Shown here in pieces: positions 1-7,960 of a DNA stretch of 64,000 nt. Position 1 is the stretch's first letter; every line of letters starts with the position of its first letter. The translations under genes were made by a program, and so were the position numbers. The DNA is taken from contig NZ_CP029176.1 in the NCBI RefSeq assembly GCF_003352165.1, positions 1,240,001 to 1,304,000 on the forward strand, written 5' to 3'. Below the pieces are notes generated by a model. That model ran no database searches, was not told where the DNA came from, and saw only the letters and a program-made list of their open reading frames with translations. Source of the stretch: Acidibrevibacterium fodinaquatile. Its GTDB lineage: Bacteria; Pseudomonadota; Alphaproteobacteria; Acetobacterales; Acetobacteraceae.

Positions 1-212
1 ATCGCCGCGGCGATGATCACCACCGGCAGCAGGGTCATGGCGAGCCAGAAGGCGAAGGCGGCGAGCGCGAGGGTGCCGAGCACCAGCGCGACCAGGGCAC
101 CGGCGGCGGCGAGGCGGAAAAGCCACGGCGTTCGCCCGAATTCGGGGGCGCGCGGGCGGCGGAATTCCCCCTCCGGCGTCATGTCGAGGATAATGGTGCG
201 GCGCGCTTTCAT
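1..212 (-). CDS. Small membrane protein, 5' part only (runs off the left edge)
   Basis: The minus strand is open from an ATG at 212 to the left edge, giving about 70 residues. A polar, Arg-rich N-terminus of about 28 residues (starting MKARRTIILDMTPEGEF) is followed by one long hydrophobic stretch of Ala, Leu, Val and Phe with Met-Thr-Leu-Leu near the edge. I read it as a cytoplasmic tail and at least one membrane helix. I do not recognise the family; similar short proteins are common hypotheticals in Acetobacteraceae (inference). It is divergent from the SDR gene at 336, with 123 bases between them. The 3' end is not in the window. Confidence 0.6.
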   Translation of the reverse strand, partial: MKARRTIILDMTPEGEFRRPRAPEFGRTPWLFRLAAAGALVALVLGTLALAAFAFWLAMTLLPVVIIAAA

Positions 213-335
213 ATCTCGAGCACGTGGTCGGTCGCCAAGGCTGCGTCAAGACCGTCGTTTCGTTATTCCCCGGGGTCTATTTCCCTCTCGCCGCGATCGT
301 GGCAGTTTCCCGGCAAAGCACGGGAGAGATGACAC

Positions 336-1121
336 ATGGTGACGGGCGCAAGGCAGGCTTTGCCGGTCGATTTGACGGGGCTGCGGGTGGCGATTTCGGC
401 CGCGGCGGGCGGGATCGGGCGGGTGATGGCGGATAGTTTCGCAGCCTGCGGGGCGCGCGTCTTCATCTCCGATATCGACGCGCAAGCCTTGGCGGCTTCC
501 CCCCATGCCGGCCTGCGCGCCGATGCCGGCCGGCGCGAAGATGTCGAGGCGTTCATGGCGGCAGCCCTCGCGCATCTCGGCGGGCTCGATGTCTTGGTCA
601 ACAATGCCGGGATCGCCGGGCCAACCAAGCGGGTCGAAGACATCGCGCCCGAGGAGCTTTCGGAGACGCTGCGGGTTGATCTCGAAAGCTTTTTCCATTG
701 CGCCCGCCTCGCCATTCCGGCGCTGCGCGAGGCCGGTGGCGGCGCGATCATCAATCTCAGCTCCGCCGCCGGGCGCTTCGGCTTTCCGCTCCGCGCCCCT
801 TATGCGGCGGCGAAATGGGGGGTGGTCGGCTTCACCAAGACGCTGGCGATCGAACTCGGCCCGGACGGGATCCGCGCCAACGCCATCCTCCCCGGCCTCG
901 TCGACGGGCCGCGCATCCGCGCCGTCATCAAGGCGAAGGCGGTCGCGGCCGGCATTTCCGAAAACGAGCAGACCGATCGCGCCGTTTCCACCACCAGTCT
1001 CCGCTGCTTCGTCACCCAGCAAGACATCGCCAACATGGCGCTCTATCTCGCAAGCCCCTTCGGCGCGACGATCAGCGGCCAGGCGCTGGCGATCGACGGC
1101 GATATTCAGATGCTGATCTGA
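336..1121 (+). CDS. SDR family oxidoreductase with a degenerate dinucleotide-binding motif
   Basis: A 261-residue short-chain dehydrogenase/reductase, the classical length. The NAG motif (NNAGIAG, about residue 90), a Ser in INLSSAAG and the catalytic Tyr-x3-Lys in YAAAKWG (about 150) are all present. The usual TGxxxGxG cofactor loop near residue 20 reads SAAAGGIG, so the Thr and first Gly are replaced, as in some SDR subfamilies. The ATG at 336 has GGGAGAG about 8 bases upstream. The last 50 bases overlap the convergent MMPL gene. Substrate unknown; the PGLVDGPRI segment after the Tyr/Lys pair is typical of sugar or hydroxy-acid dehydrogenases, but this is weak evidence. Confidence 0.88.
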   Translation: MVTGARQALPVDLTGLRVAISAAAGGIGRVMADSFAACGARVFISDIDAQALAASPHAGLRADAGRREDVEAFMAAALAHLGGLDVLVNNAGIAGPTKRVEDIAPEELSETLRVDLESFFHCARLAIPALREAGGGAIINLSSAAGRFGFPLRAPYAAAKWGVVGFTKTLAIELGPDGIRANAILPGLVDGPRIRAVIKAKAVAAGISENEQTDRAVSTTSLRCFVTQQDIANMALYLASPFGATISGQALAIDGDIQMLI

Positions 1122-3417
1122 GCGGCGGCCAGCCGGCGAGGAAAAACGAGAAAATCATCGCGGCGATGACGCCGATCGCGACCGTGAGCCCGATGCCATG
1201 CAACAGCGGCGTGCGGCAGAAGAGCAAGAGGCCGAAGGTCGAGAGCGTCATGACATGGCAGAGGAGGAGCGTGCGGAGGGTGCGCGCGCGCTCGTCGTCG
1301 CTGGGCTGGCGGCGGGCGAAAAAAAGCGCGTAATCGAGCCCGATCCCGACCATCAGCGGCAGCGCGACGATGTGAAACAGCGACAAAGCCTCGCCGAACC
1401 ACCCGAGCAGCGCCACCGTCACGATGACCGCGCCGCAGAGCGGGGCGAGCACCCGCGGAAGCCGGCGCACGCCGCCGAGCCCGACGATCAGCGCCGCCAG
1501 CGCGCCGCCGGCGCCAAGACCGAGCCAGCGCCAGGCTTGCCCGGTATAGGTCGCGACCAGCGCCGTCATCGCGGCCGGAACGTCGAGAACATGCACGTCC
1601 GGGGCATCGGCGAAGGCGGCGCGAAACGCCGCCGGATCGGCGAGCCCGCTCGGCGCGATGACGCCGAACCAGCGCCCGCCATAGGCAAATAGCAAGGGTG
1701 CGAGCCGGGCGGCGAGAAGCGGCGGAGTGATCGTGGCGAGCGTGAGCGGCGGGTCTTCGCGGGCGGTCGCGGCATCGTCGAGAAAGGGTTTGAAAGCATC
1801 GGCGCGAAACCCGAGCCCCGCCGCTGCCCGCGTGACCCGCTCGGCGAGCAGGCTTGGCGGCGGGATCGCCCGCTGCCGGGCACGCTCGGTCGCGACACTG
1901 GGCAAGAGGCGGGCGGCGAGATTGACATCGGCGAGGCTGCCGCGCGCGATCAGGCCGTCAAGGCGCGGCAGCAAGGCTTCCTCGCGCGCCAGCACCGCCT
2001 CGGCGTCAGGCCCCTCGACCCAGGCGAGAACGGCGACTTCCGGCGCCCCCAATTCGGCGCGCAAAGCGCCGTCGAGATCGCCGGCCTCTTGCGGCACCGG
2101 GCTCAGCGCCCGGAGATCGCGCGTGAGCGGCGGCGGTGCCGCGAGCAGGGAAAACCCGGCGAGCGCGATCGGGACGAGCGTCCAGGCGCGATAGCGCCGC
2201 AGCCCCTCCCAGCGCGCGAGCCAGGGCGCCGGACGCTCGGCGGGCGCGATCGCCGCCGCAACCACCAGCGGCGCGAGGATCAAGCGCGTCGCGAGCGCCG
2301 CCGCGACCAGCCCGCTCGCAGCAAACAGACCGAGTTCGGCAAGGCCCGGAAACGCCGAAAACCCCATCCCGGCAAGCCCCGCGGCGGCGCCGGCGACGGT
2401 CACCGCGAGCGTGCGCCCAATCCGGCCGCTGGTCGCGGCAACCGCCTCGCCCGGGCGGCGATGGCCGATCCAGAGCACCGGATAATCGAGGCTGACACCG
2501 AGCATCGTCATCCCGAACCCGAAGGTCAGCGCATGCACGCGCCCGAAAACGAGCGTGGTCAGCGCCAAGGCCGCGGCGGTTGCGAACAAAACCGGGATCA
2601 GAACGGCGGCGAGCGCCAGCGGGTTTTTCAGCCATGCCGCGAGAATGGCGAGCACCAGGAGGCCAGACAGCACCGAGATGGTCTCGGCATCGCCGCGGAT
2701 CGCGTGTTCGGCGGCAAGGGCGAAGACCGCCGGCCCGCCTTGCAGCAGCCGTGCTTGGCCGTGGGCGCTGGCCTGAAACGCCGCTGCGACCGCGCGCGCC
2801 GCACGGCGCTGGCCGGCGAGATCGACGCCGCTTGCGCGGGTGCGGGCGATGAGGAGGGCGCGATCACGCTCGGGCGCGAACCAGACCCCGTCGATCGTGC
2901 GCACCCGGCTCGGCCCCGCCCATAGCGCAAGCAGCGCCGGCGCCGCGCCGGTGGGATCGGCGAGGCCGAATGCGCTCGCGAGCGGGGCGGCGGAGGAGGC
3001 GAGAATATCGCGTAGTGCCACGAAATCGGCGTGGAGCGCGGCTTCGGTGAAGGCTTCCGGGCGTGTCGCGGGCGAGAGCAGATAGCGATGGCGAAACAAA
3101 AATTCCTGTTCGGCGCCGCCGGCGAGGTTATCGCCGTTCTGGACGAAGCGAAACTGCCCGGACGCGCCGAGCCGGGCTGCAAAATCGCGGCTGATCGCAG
3201 CGAGAGCGGCCGGCGGCGCCCCCTCGATCCCGAACAGAAGCAGGCTCGCGGCCGGCCCTTGCCGCACTTGGTCGAGCATGAAGCGGGTGTCTTCATTCCC
3301 GCCCTGGGGCAGGAAATCGGCGATGTCGGCACTGAGATCGGCCCGCGCCAGGGCGAGCACGACGAGGCCGATCGCGAGCGCCAGGGTCGCGAGAAGACGC
3401 CAGCGCGCGCCGGTCAT
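1072..3417 (-). CDS. MMPL/RND-type lipid exporter
   Basis: An inner-membrane transporter of 781 residues. Two matching halves each have a first membrane helix, a large periplasmic domain and a block of about five helices; the signature GVSLDYPVLWIGHRR in the first half is echoed by GIGLDYALFFARR in the second. MMPL proteins export lipids or hydrophobic polyketides. It starts at the ATG at 3417, 10 bases after the LolA-like gene stops; an upstream extension of the frame lies inside that gene and has no signal-type sequence. The pairing with ACP, ligase, acyltransferase and LolA-like genes suggests export of the lipid they build (inference). The 3' end overlaps the convergent SDR gene by 50 bases. 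Confidence 0.85.
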   Translation of the reverse strand: MTGARWRLLATLALAIGLVVLALARADLSADIADFLPQGGNEDTRFMLDQVRQGPAASLLLFGIEGAPPAALAAISRDFAARLGASGQFRFVQNGDNLAGGAEQEFLFRHRYLLSPATRPEAFTEAALHADFVALRDILASSAAPLASAFGLADPTGAAPALLALWAGPSRVRTIDGVWFAPERDRALLIARTRASGVDLAGQRRAARAVAAAFQASAHGQARLLQGGPAVFALAAEHAIRGDAETISVLSGLLVLAILAAWLKNPLALAAVLIPVLFATAAALALTTLVFGRVHALTFGFGMTMLGVSLDYPVLWIGHRRPGEAVAATSGRIGRTLAVTVAGAAAGLAGMGFSAFPGLAELGLFAASGLVAAALATRLILAPLVVAAAIAPAERPAPWLARWEGLRRYRAWTLVPIALAGFSLLAAPPPLTRDLRALSPVPQEAGDLDGALRAELGAPEVAVLAWVEGPDAEAVLAREEALLPRLDGLIARGSLADVNLAARLLPSVATERARQRAIPPPSLLAERVTRAAAGLGFRADAFKPFLDDAATAREDPPLTLATITPPLLAARLAPLLFAYGGRWFGVIAPSGLADPAAFRAAFADAPDVHVLDVPAAMTALVATYTGQAWRWLGLGAGGALAALIVGLGGVRRLPRVLAPLCGAVIVTVALLGWFGEALSLFHIVALPLMVGIGLDYALFFARRQPSDDERARTLRTLLLCHVMTLSTFGLLLFCRTPLLHGIGLTVAIGVIAAMIFSFFLAGWPPLRSASEYRRRSPAPGR

Positions 3418-3427
3418 GATGCGCCGG

Positions 3428-4030
3428 TCACGGCGTTGGCGTGATGCGCATGACACTGGCATCGCCATTGCTTTGCTCGAAGGCGACGAGGTCGGGCGTC
3501 GGCCCGCTGCCTTCGATGCGCGCGACACGCAGGAACCGCGCGACCGCGGGATCGCTCGGCACCAAGGTCAGGCGCCAATGCGCCCGATCGCCTTCGAGCC
3601 CGACGCTGTAATCGCGTTCGAGTGCCGCGAGATCGCCGGCCAACGTCGCTCGGATCGCCGTCACGATGCCGGCAATCGGCGGCGCCGCGGCAAGATCGAT
3701 CTCGCGCGTCGGCTGGTCGCCGAGCGTGAGGCGAAGACGCTCGCCGCTCAGGGACAAACGCTCCGAATGCGGTGGGGCGGTGATTTTTTCGAGCTGGTCC
3801 GGCCGCCGCCAGGCGAGCGTGCCATGGGTCTCGATCGGTGCGGCGAGCGCGTGCAGGGTCTTGGTCTCAACGAATGTCGCATGCCGCTCGGGTACCGCGG
3901 CGAGGTCAGCCATCAGCCCCACGATGGTCAGCGGCGCGGTTTCCGCCCAGGCCGGCCGCGCGACCATCATCGCGAGCAGGAGGAGAGCGGCGAGGCCGCC
4001 CGGGGTTATCGGTGTTTTCCCAGATATCAT
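3428..4030 (-). CDS. LolA-related periplasmic lipid carrier
   Basis: About 200 residues. From the ATG at 4030 a signal peptide is clear: hydrophobic GGLAALLLLAMMVARP and an AWA cleavage site before ETAP. The mature part has the LolA pattern: FVETKTLHALAAPIETHGTLAWRRP (an xGxLxxxRP strand), then SLSGERLRLTL and a C-terminal beta-rich half. LolA-like proteins shuttle lipoproteins or lipids across the periplasm, and such a protein is standard in aryl-polyene clusters next to an MMPL exporter. The signal peptide forces a start no later than 4030, so the gene overlaps the 3' end of the acyltransferase gene by 125 bases in another frame. Confidence 0.8.
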   Translation of the reverse strand: MISGKTPITPGGLAALLLLAMMVARPAWAETAPLTIVGLMADLAAVPERHATFVETKTLHALAAPIETHGTLAWRRPDQLEKITAPPHSERLSLSGERLRLTLGDQPTREIDLAAAPPIAGIVTAIRATLAGDLAALERDYSVGLEGDRAHWRLTLVPSDPAVARFLRVARIEGSGPTPDLVAFEQSNGDASVMRITPTP

Positions 4031-4982
4031 GAAAATTGAACCAATTATAAGGGTATTCGCGACAGAGGGCGGCGAGACGCTCGGCATAGCGGGTCACATA
4101 GGGGCGCAGCGCCGCCCAAGGCTCGGCCGCGCCCGCCGCCTTCCCGGCGTGGTGCGGCGTGATCGTCGCGGCGAGGGGTTCGATATGCACGAGATAGCGC
4201 CGGCGCGCGAGACGAAGCGCGAAGCCGAGCAGCACCGGCGCGCCGGTGGCGGCGGCAAGGCGGAACGGGCCGAGCGGAAAGGCCGCCGGTGCGCCGAGAA
4301 AATCGGTCACCATCACCGCTTGCCCGGCGGCCGGGCGATCGGCGAGCAAGCCGACCACGCCGCCGCCGGCGAGGGTTTCGCGGAGCGCCAGCGCCAGCGC
4401 GATGCCATCGCCATCCGGCCCCGGGAGGGCGATCACGCTCGCGGCAAAACTCGGGTCGAGTTCCTCGAACAAAGCCGTCAGCGCGTCTTGCCCGTTGCGA
4501 TGCATGACCATGCGGATCGCCGCCGGCGCGCCCGCCCCGGCGGCGAAACGCAGCATCTCGAAGCTGCCGAGATGGGCGCCGAGGAGCACCACGCCCTTTC
4601 CTGCCGCCGTCGCGGCGACGAGATGCTCGCGGCCCTCGACGCGAATATCGAACAGCGCCCGCCGGCCTTGCAGCAAGAAAAAGCGATCGAGGAGCGTTTC
4701 GGCGAAGGTGAGATAATGGCGGAATATGTCGCGTGTCCCAACCGGCCGGCGCCGCGCCGCGCCGGTCCCCGCCTCGCCGCCGAGGGCACGGGTGAGAAAG
4801 CGCCGCGATGCCTGCCGGCCGGCCGCGTCAAAGAGGAAAATGCTGAACGTGATCGGCCATAGCAGCAGCGCCCCGGCCCGCCAGCCGAGCCGCCGGCAGA
4901 GCCAGGCCATCAGCCGCAGCCGGCGCTGGCCGTCGCTGGCCGCGCGGGCTTGCCAGGCGGGCACCGCCGGCGCCTCCGTCAT
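3906..4982 (-). CDS. Lysophospholipid/LpxL-type acyltransferase
   Basis: A 358-residue member of the HtrB/LpxL acyltransferase family. An N-terminal membrane-anchor segment (AGALLLWPITFSIFLFD) is followed by the catalytic H-x4-E motif in GAHLGSFEMLR (about residue 135) and a later GLLADRP element. The NWFNFHDIW ending is where family members normally stop, yet the frame continues about 30 residues as Arg/Pro/Gly-rich sequence over the start of the LolA-like gene. The ATG at 4982 overlaps the dehydratase stop (ATGA). It probably moves an acyl chain from the neighbouring ACP to a lipid or glycolipid acceptor at the inner membrane (inference). Confidence 0.87.
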   Translation of the reverse strand: MTEAPAVPAWQARAASDGQRRLRLMAWLCRRLGWRAGALLLWPITFSIFLFDAAGRQASRRFLTRALGGEAGTGAARRRPVGTRDIFRHYLTFAETLLDRFFLLQGRRALFDIRVEGREHLVAATAAGKGVVLLGAHLGSFEMLRFAAGAGAPAAIRMVMHRNGQDALTALFEELDPSFAASVIALPGPDGDGIALALALRETLAGGGVVGLLADRPAAGQAVMVTDFLGAPAAFPLGPFRLAAATGAPVLLGFALRLARRRYLVHIEPLAATITPHHAGKAAGAAEPWAALRPYVTRYAERLAALCREYPYNWFNFHDIWENTDNPGRPRRSPPARDDGRAAGLGGNRAADHRGADG

Positions 4983-5296
4983 GGCATGAAGCGCGGCGCT
5001 GGGGCTGCAAGGCCGAGGCGGCCGCGCAGCACCTGCCCCGCCGCCCCCTGCGCGCTGACCGTGATGTGCCCGGAGTCGAGGTGGGCGAGGGTGTAGTCGA
5101 TCCGCTCGCCGGGGCGCACCGGGCGGAGGAATTTGAGCCGCGTGATCCCGCCGATCGCGGCAATGGCGGCATCGGCGAGGATGAGATCGAGCAGCACCAC
5201 CCCGGGCAGCAGCGGATCGCCGGGGAAATGCCCGGCGAAAGCGGGGTGGGTTGCGGAGATGGTCAGGGTTCCCGAAATCGGGGCGCAAGGGGCCAT
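4979..5296 (-). CDS. Hotdog-fold 3-hydroxyacyl-ACP dehydratase-like protein
   Basis: A 105-residue single hotdog domain of the FabZ/FabA type. The active-site His is in HFPGDPLLPGVVLLD (about residue 25). The position that is Glu in E. coli FabZ is Asp here. The protein is shorter than FabZ (about 150) but close to the small dehydratases of aryl-polyene clusters. It starts six bases after the ligase stop and ends overlapping the acyltransferase start by four bases. Expected role: dehydration of a 3-hydroxyacyl chain on the ACP; loss of activity or an altered substrate is possible because of the Asp. Confidence 0.82.
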   Translation of the reverse strand: MAPCAPISGTLTISATHPAFAGHFPGDPLLPGVVLLDLILADAAIAAIGGITRLKFLRPVRPGERIDYTLAHLDSGHITVSAQGAAGQVLRGRLGLAAPAPRFMP

Positions 5297-5302
5297 CGGC
5301 GC

Positions 5303-6658
5303 TTAGCCGCTGGTCGACGTTCCGGCGAGCGCGGCAAGGTGGGTCGCGTTCAGCTTGCCGAACTCGTTGCGCGGCAGCCGCGGCACGGGGATCACCCGGC
5401 GCGGCAGGAAAATCGGGTCGATTTCCCGCCGCAATGCCGCCAGGATCGCCGCCGGCTCGCGTCCTGGTGCGACAACGAAAGCGAGCAGGCGCGCGGTCGG
5501 TTCGGCGTCGAGATCGCCGGGGGCGACGAAAACCCCGTCCTCGACCCCTTCGATCGCGGTCAGGATGCGGGTGAGGGCGGCAAGGGAGGCGCGTTTGCCG
5601 CCGAGCTTGATGACGTCGCTGCGCCGGCCGAGGAGGCGAAACCGCCCCGGCGCGAGCAGTTCCAACGCATCCGCCAGCGCCACCGTCTCGGCGAACGGGG
5701 CGGCGACCGAAACCACGCCCTCGGCGTCGGCCGTCAAATGCAGGCCGGGATAGGCCTCCCAGATCTCGCCCGCCGTCGTTATCCGGCTCGCGATCGAGCC
5801 GGCTTCGGTCGCGCCGAAGATTTCCGCGACCCTGGTCTGCCAGCACGCTTCGGCGCGGGCGGCGAGGTCGGCGGCGAGCGGCGCGGTCGCCGAAATCACC
5901 AGGGCGAGCGGCGGCAGGGTCAGGCCGGCATCGAGCAAGGCGCGGAGCTGCAACGGCGTCGTGACCAGAAGGCGCGGCGCCGGCATCGCGGCGAGGGCGG
6001 CGGCGATGTCATGGGGGAAGAATGTCGGGCCGCACCAGCTCGTCACCGGACAATGAAGGGCGAGCAGAACCGTGGTCTCGAAGCCGTACATGTGTTGCGG
6101 CGGCACCGTCCCGACCAGGGAGACTGGCGCCTCGGCCGCGAGCCCGAAGCGCATCGCCGCGGCGTAGCTGCGGGCGTGAAGCGCGCCCCAGCGTTTGCGG
6201 TGAGCGACCGGCTCGCCGGTGCTGCCGGAGGTGAATACCGTCGCCGCCGGCATCGCGCCGGCGAATTCGGGGTTTGCCCACTCCCCCGCCGGGTTGGTGC
6301 TGGCGAGCAAAGCGCTGGGGTCGACCGTGATCGTCGGGCAGGGCGCGGCGCTCGCCGGGCGCTCGCTGAGGATCGCGGCGGTGCCGAGGCGGGCCGCGAG
6401 TTCGCGGACCCGGGCCGGGGAGCGGTCGCTCGACAAGGCGCTCTCACAGCCGGCGATCATCGCCGCGGCGAAGCCGAGCGCGAAGGAAAGCCGATCCTCG
6501 CAGAGATTGAGCACCATGCCCCCCGCCGGCAGCGCCGCTGCGAGCCGCGCTGCGGCGGCGAGAAAATCGCGGGCCGTGATCACTCCCTCCGCGCTTTGAA
6601 ACAGCGCCGCGGTTTTTTTGCGTGCGACAAGCGCAAAGCGCGCGGGGAAGGGCTCCAT
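5303..6658 (-). CDS. AMP-dependent acyl/aryl ligase
   Basis: A 451-residue adenylate-forming enzyme, shorter than acetyl-CoA synthetases and nearer to the stand-alone ligases of ACP clusters. Core motifs: FTSGSTGEPV (P-loop, about residue 165), EIFGATEAGS (A5, about 290), GRRSDVIKLGGKR (hinge, about 365) and PRNEFGKLN near the C-terminus, with the catalytic Lys. It would activate a carboxylic acid with ATP and load it on CoA or on the ACP encoded just upstream (8-base gap). The sequence does not tell fatty from aromatic acid. Second gene of the six-gene minus-strand operon. Confidence 0.85.
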   Translation of the reverse strand: MEPFPARFALVARKKTAALFQSAEGVITARDFLAAAARLAAALPAGGMVLNLCEDRLSFALGFAAAMIAGCESALSSDRSPARVRELAARLGTAAILSERPASAAPCPTITVDPSALLASTNPAGEWANPEFAGAMPAATVFTSGSTGEPVAHRKRWGALHARSYAAAMRFGLAAEAPVSLVGTVPPQHMYGFETTVLLALHCPVTSWCGPTFFPHDIAAALAAMPAPRLLVTTPLQLRALLDAGLTLPPLALVISATAPLAADLAARAEACWQTRVAEIFGATEAGSIASRITTAGEIWEAYPGLHLTADAEGVVSVAAPFAETVALADALELLAPGRFRLLGRRSDVIKLGGKRASLAALTRILTAIEGVEDGVFVAPGDLDAEPTARLLAFVVAPGREPAAILAALRREIDPIFLPRRVIPVPRLPRNEFGKLNATHLAALAGTSTSG

Positions 6659-6666
6659 TGCCGGGT

Positions 6667-7023
6667 TTATTTGGTGCGGGCGGCGCCGATATGGGCGGCG
6701 AGCGCGCGCAAGCTGGCGAAGATCCGACGATTGCGCTCATCGTCGGATTTCAGCTCGATGCCATAGTCGCGCGAGATCGCGAGCGCGAGTTCGAGGGCGT
6801 CGATCGAATCGAGGCCGAGCCCCTCGCCGAACAAAGGTGCCGTGGGATTGATCTCTTCGGGCTTGTTCTCGAGATGGAGAACCGTCACGATGAGCCGCGC
6901 GATCTCCGCCTCGAGCGCGAGGGCGCGGTCGGAGAGGGAATCGCCAGGCGGAATGCCCGCGGCTTGGGCGTCGTCGGCGGTCCGTGGCGCGGTCGCGATC
7001 GGTAGGATGTCAGGCTGGCTCAT
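6667..7023 (-). CDS. Acyl carrier protein
   Basis: A 118-residue ACP. The phosphopantetheine site is the Ser of GLGLDSIDALEL (about residue 70), followed by the acidic helix II. Acyl intermediates would be tethered here for the ligase, dehydratase and acyltransferase encoded downstream. The N-terminus is about 35 residues longer than FabD-type ACPs. I took the ATG at 7023; an ATG at 7068 has a better ribosome site (GAGG eight bases upstream) and would add 15 residues with a Cys-Cys pair. With that start the gene would overlap head to head with the deacetylase start at 7067. First gene of the operon. Confidence 0.85.
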   Translation of the reverse strand: MSQPDILPIATAPRTADDAQAAGIPPGDSLSDRALALEAEIARLIVTVLHLENKPEEINPTAPLFGEGLGLDSIDALELALAISRDYGIELKSDDERNRRIFASLRALAAHIGAARTK

Positions 7024-7066
7024 GGGTTCCCAGGGGCTGGAGCAACAAGGTTCATAGCGTTTCGGC

Positions 7067-7960
7067 ATGATCTCATCCTCATATGTGAAGCTCACCGGCC
7101 GATTGTCCAGCCATGCCGATGCCGGCGGCGGGGAAGCGCCGGTTTTCGGCCCGGTCAGCTTCACCGTCGATCTCGAGGATCACGCCCCCCTGGCCGAGGG
7201 GCCGGCGCGGGTAAAAGCGCTGACCGAGAGCTTGCTCGAATTTTTCGCGGCCCACCGGATCAGCGCGACTTTTTTCATCACCGACGAGATTGCCCGCCGC
7301 GCGCCCCTGCTGGTGCGCGCCATCGCCGCGGGTGGGCATGAAATCGCCTCGCACGGCTATTGCCATGCCCGCTTGCAGGCGCTCGATCCGCAGGATTTCG
7401 CCGCCGGGATAACGGCGGCGAAGGCGCGGCTCGAGGATATCGGCGCGGTCGCGGTCGCCGGATTTCGCGCGCCGTTCTTTTCGCTCGTGCCGAGGACGGC
7501 GTGGGCGGTGGAGGGGCTGCTCGCGGCGGGTTTCGCCTATTCTTCGAGCGTCATCCCCGGCCCCGCTTGGATCGCTGGCTGGCCGGGGGCGCCGCGCGCG
7601 GCGTTTCGCTGGCCGGGCGGCTTGCTCGAATTGCCGGTGCCGGTCGCGCCGCTGGCCGGGCGGCTGCTGCCGGTGCTGGGCGGGATGTATCTCCGCGCCT
7701 TGCCGCTCCGCGATCTCCGGCGCCTCTGGCGGCGCCTCGCGGGGCAGACGCTCTGGACCTATTGTCATCCCTATGACATCGAAACCGAGATGAGGGGGCG
7801 GTTGCGCGGTCTCGGCGGTGTCGCAAGCCTGGTGCTCGGGCTCAACCGCGGGGCGACGCTACAGCGCTGGCGGCTGCTTGCCGCGGCGGCCGCGCCACCA
7901 CTCGGGGTGCGCGCCGAAACCCTCGCCGCGGCGCCGTTTTTAGAGCAAGGTAGGTTTTGA
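7067..7960 (+). CDS. Polysaccharide deacetylase (NodB-fold)
   Basis: A 297-residue NodB-homology enzyme. Motif 1 is SFTVDLEDH (about residue 31), then TFFITDE, the metal-binding pair in GHEIASHGYCHARL (about 95) and GFRAPFFS (motif 3, about 140), with TYCHPYDIE near residue 230. This layout matches the cytoplasmic deacetylases found with exopolysaccharide and PEP-CTERM loci rather than secreted chitin deacetylases; no signal peptide is seen. It is divergent from the ACP operon. The start is uncertain because the ATG at 7067 has a weak ribosome site. Its last codons and stop lie inside the dispersed repeat at 7942-8046. Confidence 0.85.
   Translation: MISSSYVKLTGRLSSHADAGGGEAPVFGPVSFTVDLEDHAPLAEGPARVKALTESLLEFFAAHRISATFFITDEIARRAPLLVRAIAAGGHEIASHGYCHARLQALDPQDFAAGITAAKARLEDIGAVAVAGFRAPFFSLVPRTAWAVEGLLAAGFAYSSSVIPGPAWIAGWPGAPRAAFRWPGGLLELPVPVAPLAGRLLPVLGGMYLRALPLRDLRRLWRRLAGQTLWTYCHPYDIETEMRGRLRGLGGVASLVLGLNRGATLQRWRLLAAAAAPPLGVRAETLAAAPFLEQGRF

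Noticed and set aside
246-1022. Long minus-strand frame opposite the first SDR gene
   Set aside because: Arg/Gly/Asp-rich shadow of the SDR gene in GC-rich DNA; no domain sequence, while the plus strand has full SDR motifs.
3666-4862. 398-residue plus-strand frame opposite the LolA-like and acyltransferase genes
   Set aside because: Arg/Ala-rich composition without motifs; the minus strand has a signal peptide and the acyltransferase H-x4-E motif.
5066-6766. 566-residue plus-strand frame opposite the ligase gene
   Set aside because: Shadow frame; the ligase motifs on the minus strand (TSGSTG, A5, hinge) decide the coding strand.
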